DNA from: Streptomyces sp. JB150
GTDB lineage: Bacteria > Actinomycetota > Actinomycetes > Streptomycetales > Streptomycetaceae
Assembly (NCBI RefSeq): GCF_011193355.1
Contig: NZ_CP049780.1
Span: 1,533,582 to 1,597,581 of the forward strand
Direction: 5' to 3'
Length of the DNA: 64,000 nucleotides
Positions 45,272 through 54,551 of the stretch are shown here, piece after piece. How positions within the stretch are numbered: position 1 is the stretch's first letter; every line of letters starts with the position of its first letter. Position numbers and translations under genes: made by a program. The notes under the pieces are model-generated. The model saw only the letters and a list, made by a program, of their open reading frames with translations, had not been told where the DNA came from and searched no databases.

Positions 45272-46409
45272 CGGGGACCTCCATCTCGATCGTGGTGCCC
45301 TTTCCGGGCGCCGATTCCACGGTCAGTCTGCCGCCGACGCCGCTCGCCCGGTCCCGCATGGAGACCAGCCCGAGATGGCGTCCGGCGCGGCGCACCCCGC
45401 GCGGGTCGAAGCCGCTGCCGTCGTCCGTCACCCGCAGCACCGCGCCGCTGCCGTGCCTGGTGAGGGAGACGTCGACGTGGTCGGCGCCGGAGTGCCGCAG
45501 CGCGTTGTGCAGGGCTTCCTGGGCGACGCGCAGCAGGGCCTCCTCCTGGGCGGCGGGCAGGGCGCGCACGCCGCGGCTGTCGAAGGTGACGCGCGCGGTG
45601 TGGGCGCGGTCGAGGACCTGTATCTGGGTGCGCAGGGTGGCGACGAGGCCGTCCTCGTCGAGGGCGGCGGGGCGCAGTTCGACCACGGCGGCGCGCAGCT
45701 CGTCGGCGGCCTCGGCGGCGAGCGCGGCCACCTGCTGCAGCTCGCCCTTGGCGCGGGCCGGGTCGCGGTCGACGAGGGCGGCGGCGGCCTGGGCGGTCAG
45801 GCGCAGGGAGAACAGCTTCTGGCTGACGGCGTCGTGCAGCTCGTGGGCGAGGCGGGAGCGCTCCTCGGCGATGGTCAGCTCGCGGCTGCGTTCGTAGAGC
45901 CGCGCGTTGGTGAGGGCGATGGCCGCGTGCTGGGCGAGGATGGCGAGCAGTTCCTCGTCGTCCTCGGTGAAGCCGCAGCCGCCGTCGCGGCGCGGGCAGT
46001 TCTTGTTGGCGAGGAAGAGCGCGCCGATGATCTCGTCGCCGTCGCGGATGGGCAGGCCGAGGAAGTCGGCGAGCTCGGGGTGGGCGGAGGGCCAGCCCTC
46101 GAAGCGGGGGTCCTTGCGGACGTCGGCGAGGCGTTCGACGCGGGCCTCGTGGAGCATCGAGGCGAGGATGCCGTGCTGGCGGGGCAGCGGCCCGATGGCC
46201 TTCCACTGCCGGTCACTGACGCCGTCGACCACGAACTGGGAGAAGCCGCCGTGATCGTCGGGCACGCCGAGGGCGGCGTACTGCGCGTCGAGCAGTTCGC
46301 GGGCCGAGGCGACGATCGTCTTGAGGACGTCGCGCACCTCGAGGTGCCTGCTCATGGCCAGCAGCGCGGAGCTGACCGCGGCGAGGCCGGACCGGGGGCC
46401 TTGACTCAT
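45264..46409 (-). CDS. Sensor histidine kinase with GAF domain
   Basis: A 381-residue cytoplasmic kinase without membrane helices. The GAF domain is at about 20-170. A HisKA_3 dimerisation domain carries the phospho-acceptor His (RSRLAHELHDAVSQKLFSL), and the HATPase domain ends GGRLTVESAPGKGTTIEME. The GAF domain contains a Cys pair in NKNCPRRDGGCGFTEDDE, which could sense redox state or bind a metal. It is paired with the NarL-type regulator. Confidence 0.94.
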   Translation of the reverse strand: MSQGPRSGLAAVSSALLAMSRHLEVRDVLKTIVASARELLDAQYAALGVPDDHGGFSQFVVDGVSDRQWKAIGPLPRQHGILASMLHEARVERLADVRKDPRFEGWPSAHPELADFLGLPIRDGDEIIGALFLANKNCPRRDGGCGFTEDDEELLAILAQHAAIALTNARLYERSRELTIAEERSRLAHELHDAVSQKLFSLRLTAQAAAALVDRDPARAKGELQQVAALAAEAADELRAAVVELRPAALDEDGLVATLRTQIQVLDRAHTARVTFDSRGVRALPAAQEEALLRVAQEALHNALRHSGADHVDVSLTRHGSGAVLRVTDDGSGFDPRGVRRAGRHLGLVSMRDRASGVGGRLTVESAPGKGTTIEMEVPGG

Positions 46410-46942
46410 GTCTCCACGCTAGCGGCGGGGTGTGACACCGGGGATCGGACCGCTGACCGCGACAGGGTGGTTCCGAGGTCCTAGGTCGCAGGTCCCGGGC
46501 GGCTGGGGGCGGGGGCCGGGGCGGTCCGCCCGGAGCTGGGGCCGGGGCGGTCCGCTCGGGTGAGCCCGCGAGGGCGGCCGGGCGCCGAGGGTGCTCACGC
46601 AGAGCGTTGCGGGGGCAACTCGCGGTGAGACCGTCGTGGCGGTGATGTGAGCCCGCACATAGGGCGCAGATCACGTACGAACGGACATAGGAGACAGCCG
46701 GGCTCCGGATGAGCGGGAAAGACAGTCCAGTCTGTCCCGATTTGCCCTCTGGCGATCCACTACCCGGCATCGTACGTCACACCTTTGCCTCCCGATTTTG
46801 CGGCCGCTAAGAATTGCCTCCGTCGCTCAGCGCCGCGGGTTCCGCCCCGCGGCGTTCGTGCGGGAAGAGCCCCCTGTCCCCCGCCGATGTCCCCCGTCGG
46901 ACGCAGAGCGACCTCCGCGCTATTCGAAGAGGTCCACTCCGC
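46410..46942. other. Divergent intergenic region, kinase / transglycosylase
   Basis: A gap of 533 bases without a credible gene. It includes a short direct repeat (GGGGCCGGGGCGGTCCG twice, about 46510-46560) and a dyad GACAG-TCCAGT-CTGTC near 46720. A stable hairpin in the transglycosylase leader pairs 46831-46838 with 46847-46854. A c-di-AMP (ydaO) riboswitch, common before such genes in Streptomyces, was looked for but not recognised. Confidence 0.5.
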
Positions 46943-47710
46943 ATGCCCAAGAACACCCAGAACCCCGGTCACCGTCGCGTGCCGACCAAGGCGCACAAGA
47001 TCGCGCTCTCCGGTGTCGCCGCGCTCGGTGCCGCCGCCCTCGCGTTCTCCGTCGTCCCGGCCGGCGAGAGGACGACGACGGCCGAGGCCGGTTCCGCGGC
47101 TGCGGTGGCGTACGGCTCCGAGCAGGTCAAGGACGTCAAGGGCACGATCACCGACCAGCTCGCGGCCGCCAGCGTGAAGGTCGAGGCGATCGAGGCGCAG
47201 CAGAAGGCCGTCGCCGAGGCCGCCGCGAAGCGGAAGGCCGCGGCCGAGGCCCGGAAGAAGGCCGCCGAGGAAGCCGCCGAGAAGGCCGCGCGGGAGCGTG
47301 CCGCGAAGCAGTCCGCGAGCCGGGCCGCCCAGCGCGTCGCCATGAAGTCGGTCGCCGCCGTCAAGCCGGCCGCCGCGAAGAAGGCGTACGCGAACAACCT
47401 CGACGGCTGGATCCGCGAGGCGCTCGACGTCATGAAGAAGCACGGCATCCCGGGCTCCTACAGCGGCATCCACCGCAACATCATGCGGGAGTCCTCGGGC
47501 AACCCGAACGCCATCAACAACTGGGACATCAACGCCCAGAACGGCATTCCGTCGAAGGGCCTGCTCCAGGTGATCCCGCCGACCTTCCAGGCCTACCACG
47601 TGCCGGGCACGTCGTGGAACATCTACGACCCGGTCGCCAACATCGCCGCCGCGTGCAACTACGCGGCCGACCGCTACGGCTCGATGGACAACGTCAACAG
47701 CGCGTACTGA
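46943..47710 (+). CDS. Secreted lytic transglycosylase (SLT domain)
   Basis: A 255-residue cell-wall enzyme that cleaves peptidoglycan between MurNAc and GlcNAc. The N-terminus is a basic signal region plus a hydrophobic helix (IALSGVAALGAAALAFSVV). A highly charged Ala/Lys/Glu coiled coil follows (about 75-145), then the SLT domain: catalytic Glu in IMRESSGNPNAINNWD, and KGLLQVIPPTFQAYHV. The ATG at 46943 has GAGG 12 bases upstream. It is a single gene closed by a strong terminator. Confidence 0.92.
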   Translation: MPKNTQNPGHRRVPTKAHKIALSGVAALGAAALAFSVVPAGERTTTAEAGSAAAVAYGSEQVKDVKGTITDQLAAASVKVEAIEAQQKAVAEAAAKRKAAAEARKKAAEEAAEKAARERAAKQSASRAAQRVAMKSVAAVKPAAAKKAYANNLDGWIREALDVMKKHGIPGSYSGIHRNIMRESSGNPNAINNWDINAQNGIPSKGLLQVIPPTFQAYHVPGTSWNIYDPVANIAAACNYAADRYGSMDNVNSAY

Positions 47711-47735
47711 GGCCGCGCGGACCTCGGTACACAGC

Positions 47736-47777
47736 GCCGAAGGGCGGCACCCTCCTGACGGGGTGCCGCCCTTCGGC
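47736..47777. terminator. Bidirectional intrinsic terminator
   Basis: Perfect 17-bp stem (47736-47752 with 47761-47777) with an 8-base loop, between the convergent transglycosylase and FHA-ABC genes. Confidence 0.9.
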
Positions 47778-47804
47778 GTCGTACGGCGGTGTGTACGGCC
47801 GTGA

Positions 47805-50456
47805 CTACTTGCGCATGACCTCGGGCTCGTGGCGGCGCAGGAAGCGGGCCACGAAGAAGCCGCAGATCACGCCGAGCGCGATGAGGGCGGCCATGTCCAG
47901 GGTCCAGGTGCCCAGGCTGTGCTCCCACAGCGGGTCGTTGTCGGCGCCCTCCTCGGGCGGGCTGATCTTGTTGAAGTCCAGCGTGGCGCCCGCGGCGGCG
48001 ACCGCCCAGCGCGAGGGCATCAGGTACGAGAACTGGTTGACGCCGACCGTGCCGCTCAGGGCGAAGAGGCAGCCGGTGAAGACGACCTGGATGATCGCGA
48101 ACATGACCAGCAGCGGCATCGTCTTCTCGGCGGTCTTCACCAGCGAGGAGATGATCAGGCCGAACATCATCGAGGTGAAGCCCAGCGCCATGATCGGCAG
48201 GGACAGCTCGATGAGCGTGGCGCCGCCGAGGATCAGGCCCTCCTCGGGGATCTCGCGGGTGGCGAAGCCGATCACGCCGACCATCAGCCCCTGGGCCACG
48301 GTGATCAGGCCGAGCACGAACACCTTGGACATCAGGTACGCCGAGCGGGACAGGCCGGTGGCGCGCTCCCGCTCGTAGATGACCCGTTCCTTGATCAGCT
48401 CGCGGACGGAGTTGGCCGCGCCGGCGAAGCAGGCGCCGACGGCGAGGATCAGCAGGACGGTGGTGGCCGTGCCGTTGGGGATGATCCGGCCGGTCTGCGG
48501 ATGGGCCGGGTTGGGCAGCAGTCCGCGGTCGGGGTCGATGAGGAGGCTCACCGCGCCGAGCACGGCCGGCAGGATCACCATCAGGGCGAGGAAGCCCTTG
48601 TCGGAGGCGATCACGGAGATGTAGCGGCGGACCAGTGTGATCCACTGCGACATCCAGCCCTGCGGCTTCGGCGGCCTGATGGCCTGCATCTGCGGCATCT
48701 GCACGGCCTGCGGGGCGACGGCGTCGATGTCCGCGGCGTACATCTGGTAGTGCTGCGAGCCCTTCCAGCGGCCCGCCCAGTCGTAGTCGCGGTAGTTCTC
48801 GAAGGCGGAGAAGACGTCGGCCCAGGTGTCGTAGCCGAAGAAGTTCAGCGCCTCCTCGGGCGGGCCGAAGTAGGCGACGGAGCCGCCGGGGGCCATCACC
48901 AGGAGCTTGTCGCACAGCGCCAGCTCGGCCACCGAGTGGGTGACGACGAGGACGGTGCGGCCGTCGTCGGCGAGACCGCGCAGCAGCTGCATCACGTCGC
49001 GGTCCATGCCCGGGTCGAGGCCGGAGGTCGGCTCGTCCAGGAAGATCAGTGACGGCTTGGTCAGCAGCTCCAGGGCGACCGAGACGCGCTTGCGCTGGCC
49101 GCCGGAGAGCGAGGTGACCTTCTTGTCCTTGTGGATGTCGAGCTTCAGCTCACGCAGCACCTCGTCGATGCGGGCCTCGCGCTCGGCCGCCGTGGTGTCG
49201 GCGGGGAAGCGCAGCTTGGCCGCGTACTTGAGGGCCTTCTTCACGGTCAGCTCCTTGTGCAGGATGTCGTCCTGCGGGACCAGACCGATGCGCTGGCGCA
49301 GCTCGGCGAACTGCTTGTAGAGGTTCCGGTTGTCGTACAGGACCTCGCCCTGGTTGGCGGGCCGGTAGCCGGTCAGCGCCTTGAGCAGGGTGGACTTGCC
49401 GGAGCCGGACGGGCCGATGACCGCGATCAGCGACTTCTCCGGGACGCCGAACGAGACGTCCTTGAGGATCTGCTTGCCGCCGTCGACCGTGACGGTGAGG
49501 TGGCGGGCGGAGAAGGACACCTCACCGGTGTCGACGAACTCCTCCAGCCGGTCGCCGACGATCCGGAACGTCGAGTGGCCGACGCCGACGATGTCGGTGG
49601 GGCCGAGCAGCGCGGAGCCGCCCTTGGGGATCGGCTGGCCGTTGACGTACGTGCCGTTGTGCGAGCCGAGGTCGCGGATCTCCATGCGGCCGTCGGGCGT
49701 GGCGTGGAACTCCGCGTGGTTGCGGGAGACCTGGAGGTCGGAGACGACCAGGTCGTTCTCCAGGGCGCGGCCGATGCGCATGACGCGGCCGAGCGCGAAC
49801 TGGTGGAACGTGGTGGGGCTGCGGTCGCCGCCGTAGACCGGCGGTGCCCCCGCGGCACCGCCGGGGACCTTCTGCGCGTAGTTCTCCACCGGGCCCTGCT
49901 GCGGCGGGACGTGCGCGGCGTGCGGCTGCTGGGGCGAGCTCTGCGGCTGGTGCCAGCCGGGCTGCGGGGCCGGCTGCTGCGGAGCCTGCCGCGGGGCCGC
50001 CATCTGCTGGTGCGGGGCCTGCGCGTGTGCGGCCTGCTGGTGCGGGGCCGGTGCCTGCGGCTGCTGGGCCCATCCGGCGCCGGCGCCCTGTGCGGCGTAC
50101 GGCTGCTGGGCATGCTGCTGCTGCGGCTGGGCCTGCGGTGTCGCGGCGGCCGCGGCACCGGAGAGGGTGACGAGCGGGCCGTCGGTCGCGTTGCCGAGGT
50201 TCAGCGCCGAGCCGGGACCGATCTCCATCTGATGGATCCGCCGGCCCTGCACGAACGTGCCGTTGGTGCTGCCATGGTCCTCGATGACCCAACTGCGGCC
50301 GTTGAAGCTGACCGTGGCGTGCCGCCAGGAGACCCTGGCGTCGTCGAACACGACGTCACCCTGAGGGTCGCGTCCGAGTGTGTAGGACCGCGACGCGTCC
50401 AGCGTCCAGGTCCGTCCGTTTGATTCCAGTACGAGTTCCGGCACTCCATGCCCCAC
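47805..50456 (-). CDS. ABC transporter with two FHA domains fused to ABCG-type ATPase and permease
   Basis: An 883-residue full half-transporter. The first FHA domain is at about 20-85 (YTLGRDPQGDVVFDDARVSW). A Gln/Pro/Ala-rich linker follows, with a second FHA domain at about 215-290 (IRDLGSHNGTYVNG). The ATPase is at about 325-545 (GPSGSGKST, SGGQRKRVSV, LIFLDEPTSGLDPG), and an ABC2 membrane domain with about 6 helices ends the protein. FHA domains bind phosphothreonine, so activity is probably governed by Ser/Thr kinases. The GTG at 50456 is used; a second GTG four codons later is possible. Confidence 0.94.
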   Translation of the reverse strand: MGHGVPELVLESNGRTWTLDASRSYTLGRDPQGDVVFDDARVSWRHATVSFNGRSWVIEDHGSTNGTFVQGRRIHQMEIGPGSALNLGNATDGPLVTLSGAAAAATPQAQPQQQHAQQPYAAQGAGAGWAQQPQAPAPHQQAAHAQAPHQQMAAPRQAPQQPAPQPGWHQPQSSPQQPHAAHVPPQQGPVENYAQKVPGGAAGAPPVYGGDRSPTTFHQFALGRVMRIGRALENDLVVSDLQVSRNHAEFHATPDGRMEIRDLGSHNGTYVNGQPIPKGGSALLGPTDIVGVGHSTFRIVGDRLEEFVDTGEVSFSARHLTVTVDGGKQILKDVSFGVPEKSLIAVIGPSGSGKSTLLKALTGYRPANQGEVLYDNRNLYKQFAELRQRIGLVPQDDILHKELTVKKALKYAAKLRFPADTTAAEREARIDEVLRELKLDIHKDKKVTSLSGGQRKRVSVALELLTKPSLIFLDEPTSGLDPGMDRDVMQLLRGLADDGRTVLVVTHSVAELALCDKLLVMAPGGSVAYFGPPEEALNFFGYDTWADVFSAFENYRDYDWAGRWKGSQHYQMYAADIDAVAPQAVQMPQMQAIRPPKPQGWMSQWITLVRRYISVIASDKGFLALMVILPAVLGAVSLLIDPDRGLLPNPAHPQTGRIIPNGTATTVLLILAVGACFAGAANSVRELIKERVIYERERATGLSRSAYLMSKVFVLGLITVAQGLMVGVIGFATREIPEEGLILGGATLIELSLPIMALGFTSMMFGLIISSLVKTAEKTMPLLVMFAIIQVVFTGCLFALSGTVGVNQFSYLMPSRWAVAAAGATLDFNKISPPEEGADNDPLWEHSLGTWTLDMAALIALGVICGFFVARFLRRHEPEVMRK

Positions 50457-50686
50457 TGAGTTGTCCCCCGAGTTACCCCCGTCGCGGGGAGTCTAGGGAT
50501 GTCGAACATCGGGGGGAACTATTTCAGGAGCGGCCCCCTGACCGAAAGTCGGGCCTTGTGAAGACCGCGCGCGGGCGCACGGAAGCACTCTCGTTGACGG
50601 GGTGGAAACCTGCCCGGAGAGTGGTAATCCCCCGCGAGGGGGACATGCGCGGCAGTCGCGCCGCGCCGCGGATCGGGGGGTCTGCC

Positions 50687-52777
50687 ATGAGCGTCGGGGA
50701 CGCGCCGTACGGCACGAGGGTGCCCTGGGTGGATGTGCTGCTGTGCGCGATCGCCGCCGTGAGCTGGGCATTGATCGGGATGGCGGGCACGGCCGCGCTC
50801 GGACTGCGGCTACTGGAGGCCGACGCGGCGGGCTCGTCGGGGCCGATGACCGCGGCGGTGGTGGCGCTCGGGGCGGGTGGTTCGGTCACGCCGTCCGGGG
50901 ACGTGTCCGTGTTCGGCCTGGAGGGCGCCGAGGCCACGACCGCCGTCGAGATCACGCCATGGGGCGTGAGCCTGGTCGGTGCGCTCCTTTTGTCCTGGTT
51001 CTTCCTACGGTCCTTGTGCGCGGCCGCAGTTGTCGTCGCGCCCGCCGAACTCCTCGCCCGCGCGGGGGCGGTGATCGTGCTGTTCGTGGCCACGCTGGGC
51101 GGGCTCGCGTGGGCCGGGCGAGACGTCATCACCTTCGACGGCGGGGCGCTGGAGGTGGGCGAGCTGTTCGGAGGGGCTGGGGGCGGGGGTGGAGGCGCGG
51201 GCGGGTCGGATGGGGGCCTTGAGATTCCGGGGCTGGGGGACATCGGGGATGTCGGAGGCATCGGAGGGGCCGGAGAGGACGGAGAGGTCGGCGGCATCGG
51301 TGACATCGGCGGGCTGTTGCCGGACCGGCTCGGCGATCTCGTCGACGCGGAGGCGGCGGTCGGGTTCAGCGTCGACACGGCGCCGACGCTGCTGGGGGGC
51401 GCGGCCTGGGTGACGGGTGTGCTGTTCGTCGCGTTGCTGGCGTCGCGCCGGACTCCGCTGCCGCGCGGCTGGGACGCGGTGCACCGGGTGGTACGGCCGG
51501 CCGTGTCGGCGCTCCTCGCGGTGGTGCTGGTCGCCGTGGCCGCGGGGTGCGCCGCCGCGGCGTACGCGGCGATCGGGGACGACCATCCGAAGCGGATCGC
51601 GGGCGCCGCGTTGCTGGGGGCGCCGAACGGTGTGTGGCTGGGGTTGTCGGTGGGGTTGTTCGTGCCCTGGGACGGCGAGGCGTCGGGGATTCTCGCGCGG
51701 TTCCTGCCCGACCCGCTCGACGACCTGCTCGCGGACACCGACCAGCCGGTCACGCTGGGGCGTCTGGCCGAGCTGGACGGGCGGGTGTGGCTGCTGGCGG
51801 TGGCGGCGGGTTCGGCGATGCTGCTGGCGGGGGTGGTACAGGCGGTCCGGACACCGGTCGGCGGGGCGGTGAGTGGCGGGTGGGGGTGGGGCGGAGCCGT
51901 GTCGAGGGACGGGCGCGATGGGGACGGGGGTGTGTCGAGGGGTGTGCGCCGTGAGGACGGGGGCGGGGTGCGTGGCGGGCGGGGGCGGGGCGCCGTTGGT
52001 TTCGCCGGGCGTTGTGCGTTGCGGCTGGGCGTGGTGACGGCGTGTGCGCTGCCGCTGCTCGGGCTGGCGACGGAGGTGTCGCTCGACGCCTCGCTGTCCG
52101 TGCTGGGGATCGACGCGTTCGGGGCTGGTGTGGAGCTGAGCCCGCACCTGGGCACGGCGCTGCTGCTCGGCGCGGTCTGGGGCACGGCGGCGGGGGCCGG
52201 TGGGGCGCTGCTGGCCTGGTCGTGCGGGGCCGCGGGACGGCGGGTGGCGCCGCTGGCACAGGGTGACGCCGGGCGGCCCCGCGCCGCGTATCCGGAGGGG
52301 CCGGGTCCCTACGCCCCGGGGACTCCGTACCGGCCGCCGAACCCCGCGACCAATCCTTATCTGCGGCTGCCGGGGCGTTCACGGGACCGGGACACGGAGG
52401 TGCTGCGGCGGTCGGATGCGCAGGCAGGTGCGGGCGGGGCGCCCGTCGATCGCTCCGGGGACAGGGCGGCGCCCCCGAAGCGCCCCCCACTCCCGGACGA
52501 GGGGCTGTACGGCGCCCCGACCGTGGCTCGCCGCATGGACCCGCCCCCGCGATCCCCGCAGCGGCCACCGGGGACGGGGGCGGGAGGGCGGTCAGAGGGA
52601 CGGTCGGGTGAGCGTGAGCCGGGCCGGCCCGGCTCGCCGGAGGACGGGGTGCCGCCCCCTCCTCCGCCGCCACCCGCGCCACCGAGGCGGGGTCCCGGCA
52701 GGAGCGAGCCCCCGCGGCGGGGTGAGCCCCGGCCGCCGCGCGAGGGGCCCGGGCAGGCGTCGGGAAGGTCGACGTGA
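50687..52777 (+). CDS. Streptophobe family membrane protein
   Basis: A 696-residue membrane protein of the Streptomyces-specific streptophobe family. Several hydrophobic helices (VDVLLCAIAAVSWALIGMAG, then GAVIVLFVATLGGLAWAG) surround a glycine-rich loop (about 160-210, GGAGGGGGGAGG and GDIGDVGGIGG repeats). The C-terminal 200 residues are Pro/Arg-rich and probably cytoplasmic. Starts at 50687 (GGGGGG 7 bases upstream) and 50645 are both possible. It is divergent from the FHA-ABC gene. Function unknown. Confidence 0.85.
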   Translation: MSVGDAPYGTRVPWVDVLLCAIAAVSWALIGMAGTAALGLRLLEADAAGSSGPMTAAVVALGAGGSVTPSGDVSVFGLEGAEATTAVEITPWGVSLVGALLLSWFFLRSLCAAAVVVAPAELLARAGAVIVLFVATLGGLAWAGRDVITFDGGALEVGELFGGAGGGGGGAGGSDGGLEIPGLGDIGDVGGIGGAGEDGEVGGIGDIGGLLPDRLGDLVDAEAAVGFSVDTAPTLLGGAAWVTGVLFVALLASRRTPLPRGWDAVHRVVRPAVSALLAVVLVAVAAGCAAAAYAAIGDDHPKRIAGAALLGAPNGVWLGLSVGLFVPWDGEASGILARFLPDPLDDLLADTDQPVTLGRLAELDGRVWLLAVAAGSAMLLAGVVQAVRTPVGGAVSGGWGWGGAVSRDGRDGDGGVSRGVRREDGGGVRGGRGRGAVGFAGRCALRLGVVTACALPLLGLATEVSLDASLSVLGIDAFGAGVELSPHLGTALLLGAVWGTAAGAGGALLAWSCGAAGRRVAPLAQGDAGRPRAAYPEGPGPYAPGTPYRPPNPATNPYLRLPGRSRDRDTEVLRRSDAQAGAGGAPVDRSGDRAAPPKRPPLPDEGLYGAPTVARRMDPPPRSPQRPPGTGAGGRSEGRSGEREPGRPGSPEDGVPPPPPPPPAPPRRGPGRSEPPRRGEPRPPREGPGQASGRST

Positions 52778-53259
52778 TGAGGGCCGCCGGCGTGGACGGC
52801 GGTCAGCGCACGTCGGATACAGGCTCGCCAGACGACGGCCCGCCGCCACCTCCTCCACCCCCTCCACCCCCGCACGCGCCGCCCAGACCGGGCCGGGCAG
52901 CAACGTGCCGCTGCGGCGAGACGGGCTCCCCCGTCGCGCCGAGACCGGCAGGTACCCGCAGACCGGCGGGATCGGGCGCGGTGATGGGGACGGCGGTCAG
53001 CGTTCATCGGGGCCGGGCTCGCCAAGAGGGGGCCTCGGCGCCTCCCCGCCCCGCCCCACGGGCCGCACCAGCCGAGACCTGGCTCAGGTGGGGCCTGCCG
53101 GCGATGAGCCTCCGTGGTGGGGAAGTCCAGGGCCTCGTGAGGGAGGTACGCGCGGGACTTGGCCACGTGGGCGTCATGCGGGCGACGCACAGTGTTCCGT
53201 GTCCGCTAGGCGGACCTCGGGCGCGGGCGGCACTGGGTGCCGGTTACCGTGGGAGCACC
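52778..53259. other. Gap between streptophobe and serB with degenerate repeats
   Basis: A 482-base region without a convincing gene, although frames stay open because of base composition. GGACGGCGGTCAGCG followed by a related stretch ending GGCTCGCCA occurs near 52793 and again near 52990. Proline codon runs resemble the streptophobe tail in a different frame. It is probably decayed duplicated tail sequence plus the serB promoter. Confidence 0.5.
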
Positions 53260-54468
53260 ATGAGCGCTTCGCAGACCTCTGACGTCCCCACTCTCCTGGT
53301 CAAGATCTTCGGCAAGGACAGGCCGGGTCTCACCGCCGGACTCTTCGACACCCTGGCCGCCTACTCCGTCGACGTCGTCGACATCGAGCAGGTCGTGACC
53401 CGGGGCCGGATCGTGCTGTGCGCGCTCGTGACCGAGCCGCCCCACGGGCTGGAGGGCGACCTGCGGGCCACCGTCCACAGCTGGGCGGAGTCGATGAAGA
53501 TGCAGGCCGAGATCATCTCCGGCCTCGGCGACAACCGTCCGCGTGGCCACGGCCGCTCCCTGGTGACCGTCCTCGGCCACCCGCTGACCGCGGAGGCCAC
53601 CGCCGCCATCGCCGCCAAGATCACCAAGGCGGGCGGCAACATCGACCGTATCTTCCGGCTCGCCAAGTACCCCGTCACCGCCGTCGAGTTCGCGGTGTCC
53701 GGTGTGGAGACCGAGCCGCTGCGCACCACCTTGGTCACCGACGCGGCGGCGCTCGGTGTGGACGTCGCGGTCGTCGCGGCCGGGCTGCACCGGCGGGCCC
53801 AGCGCCTGGTCGTGATGGACGTGGACTCGACGCTCATCCAGGACGAGGTCATCGAGCTGTTCGCCGCCCACGCGGGCTGCGAGGACAAGGTCGCCGAGGT
53901 GACGGCGGCGGCGATGCGCGGGGAGCTGGACTTCGAGCAGTCGCTGCACGCGCGGGTGGCGCTGCTGAAGGGCCTGGACGCCTCGGTGGTGGACAAGGTG
54001 CGCAGCGAGGTGCGGCTGACGCCGGGTGCCCGCACCCTCATCCGGACGCTGAAGCGGCTCGGCTACCAGGTGGGTGTCGTATCGGGCGGCTTCACCCAGG
54101 TCACGGACGACCTGAAGGAGCGGCTGGGTCTCGACTTCGCCCAGGCCAACACGCTGGAGATCGTCGACGGCAAGCTGACCGGCAAGGTCACCGGCGAGAT
54201 CGTGGACCGCGCGGGCAAGGCGCGGCTGCTGCGCCGGTTCGCCGCGGAGGCGGGCGTACCCCTGTCGCAGACCGTGGCGATCGGCGACGGCGCCAACGAC
54301 CTCGACATGCTGAACGCGGCGGGGCTCGGTGTCGCCTTCAACGCCAAGCCGGTGGTGCGGGAGGCCGCGCACACGGCGGTGAACGTGCCGTTCCTGGACA
54401 CCGTGCTGTACCTGCTCGGCGTGACCCGCGAAGAGGTCGAGGCGGCGGACGCGCACGAGGAGGACTAG
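53260..54468 (+). CDS. serB: Phosphoserine phosphatase with ACT domains
   Basis: Last step of serine synthesis, dephosphorylating O-phosphoserine. The protein is 402 residues. Two ACT-like regulatory domains occupy about 1-180 (LLVKIFGKDRPGLTAGLFDT, then SLVTVLGHPLTAEA). The HAD phosphatase domain has the nucleophile motif VMDVDSTLIQDEVIE, VVSGGFTQVT and AIGDGANDLDML. The ATG at 53260 has GGGAG close upstream; the longer open frame is not conserved sequence. It ends at a hairpin. Confidence 0.96.
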   Translation: MSASQTSDVPTLLVKIFGKDRPGLTAGLFDTLAAYSVDVVDIEQVVTRGRIVLCALVTEPPHGLEGDLRATVHSWAESMKMQAEIISGLGDNRPRGHGRSLVTVLGHPLTAEATAAIAAKITKAGGNIDRIFRLAKYPVTAVEFAVSGVETEPLRTTLVTDAAALGVDVAVVAAGLHRRAQRLVVMDVDSTLIQDEVIELFAAHAGCEDKVAEVTAAAMRGELDFEQSLHARVALLKGLDASVVDKVRSEVRLTPGARTLIRTLKRLGYQVGVVSGGFTQVTDDLKERLGLDFAQANTLEIVDGKLTGKVTGEIVDRAGKARLLRRFAAEAGVPLSQTVAIGDGANDLDMLNAAGLGVAFNAKPVVREAAHTAVNVPFLDTVLYLLGVTREEVEAADAHEED

Positions 54469-54494
54469 TCCGGGCCGCCGCGGCGGACGTTCCG

Positions 54495-54532
54495 AGGGGC
54501 CGGTGCTCACCTGCGGTGACGTGCCGGCCCCT
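54495..54532. terminator. Terminator between serB and the SixA-like gene
   Basis: A 9-bp GC stem (54495-54503 with 54524-54532) with additional internal pairing (CACC/GGTG), between convergent genes. Confidence 0.75.
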
Positions 54533-54551
54533 GTGTCTGTGCGGGGTCGGC

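Noticed and set aside
46410..46942. c-di-AMP (ydaO) riboswitch before the transglycosylase
   Set aside because: The conserved core of that riboswitch was not found; only simple hairpins are present.
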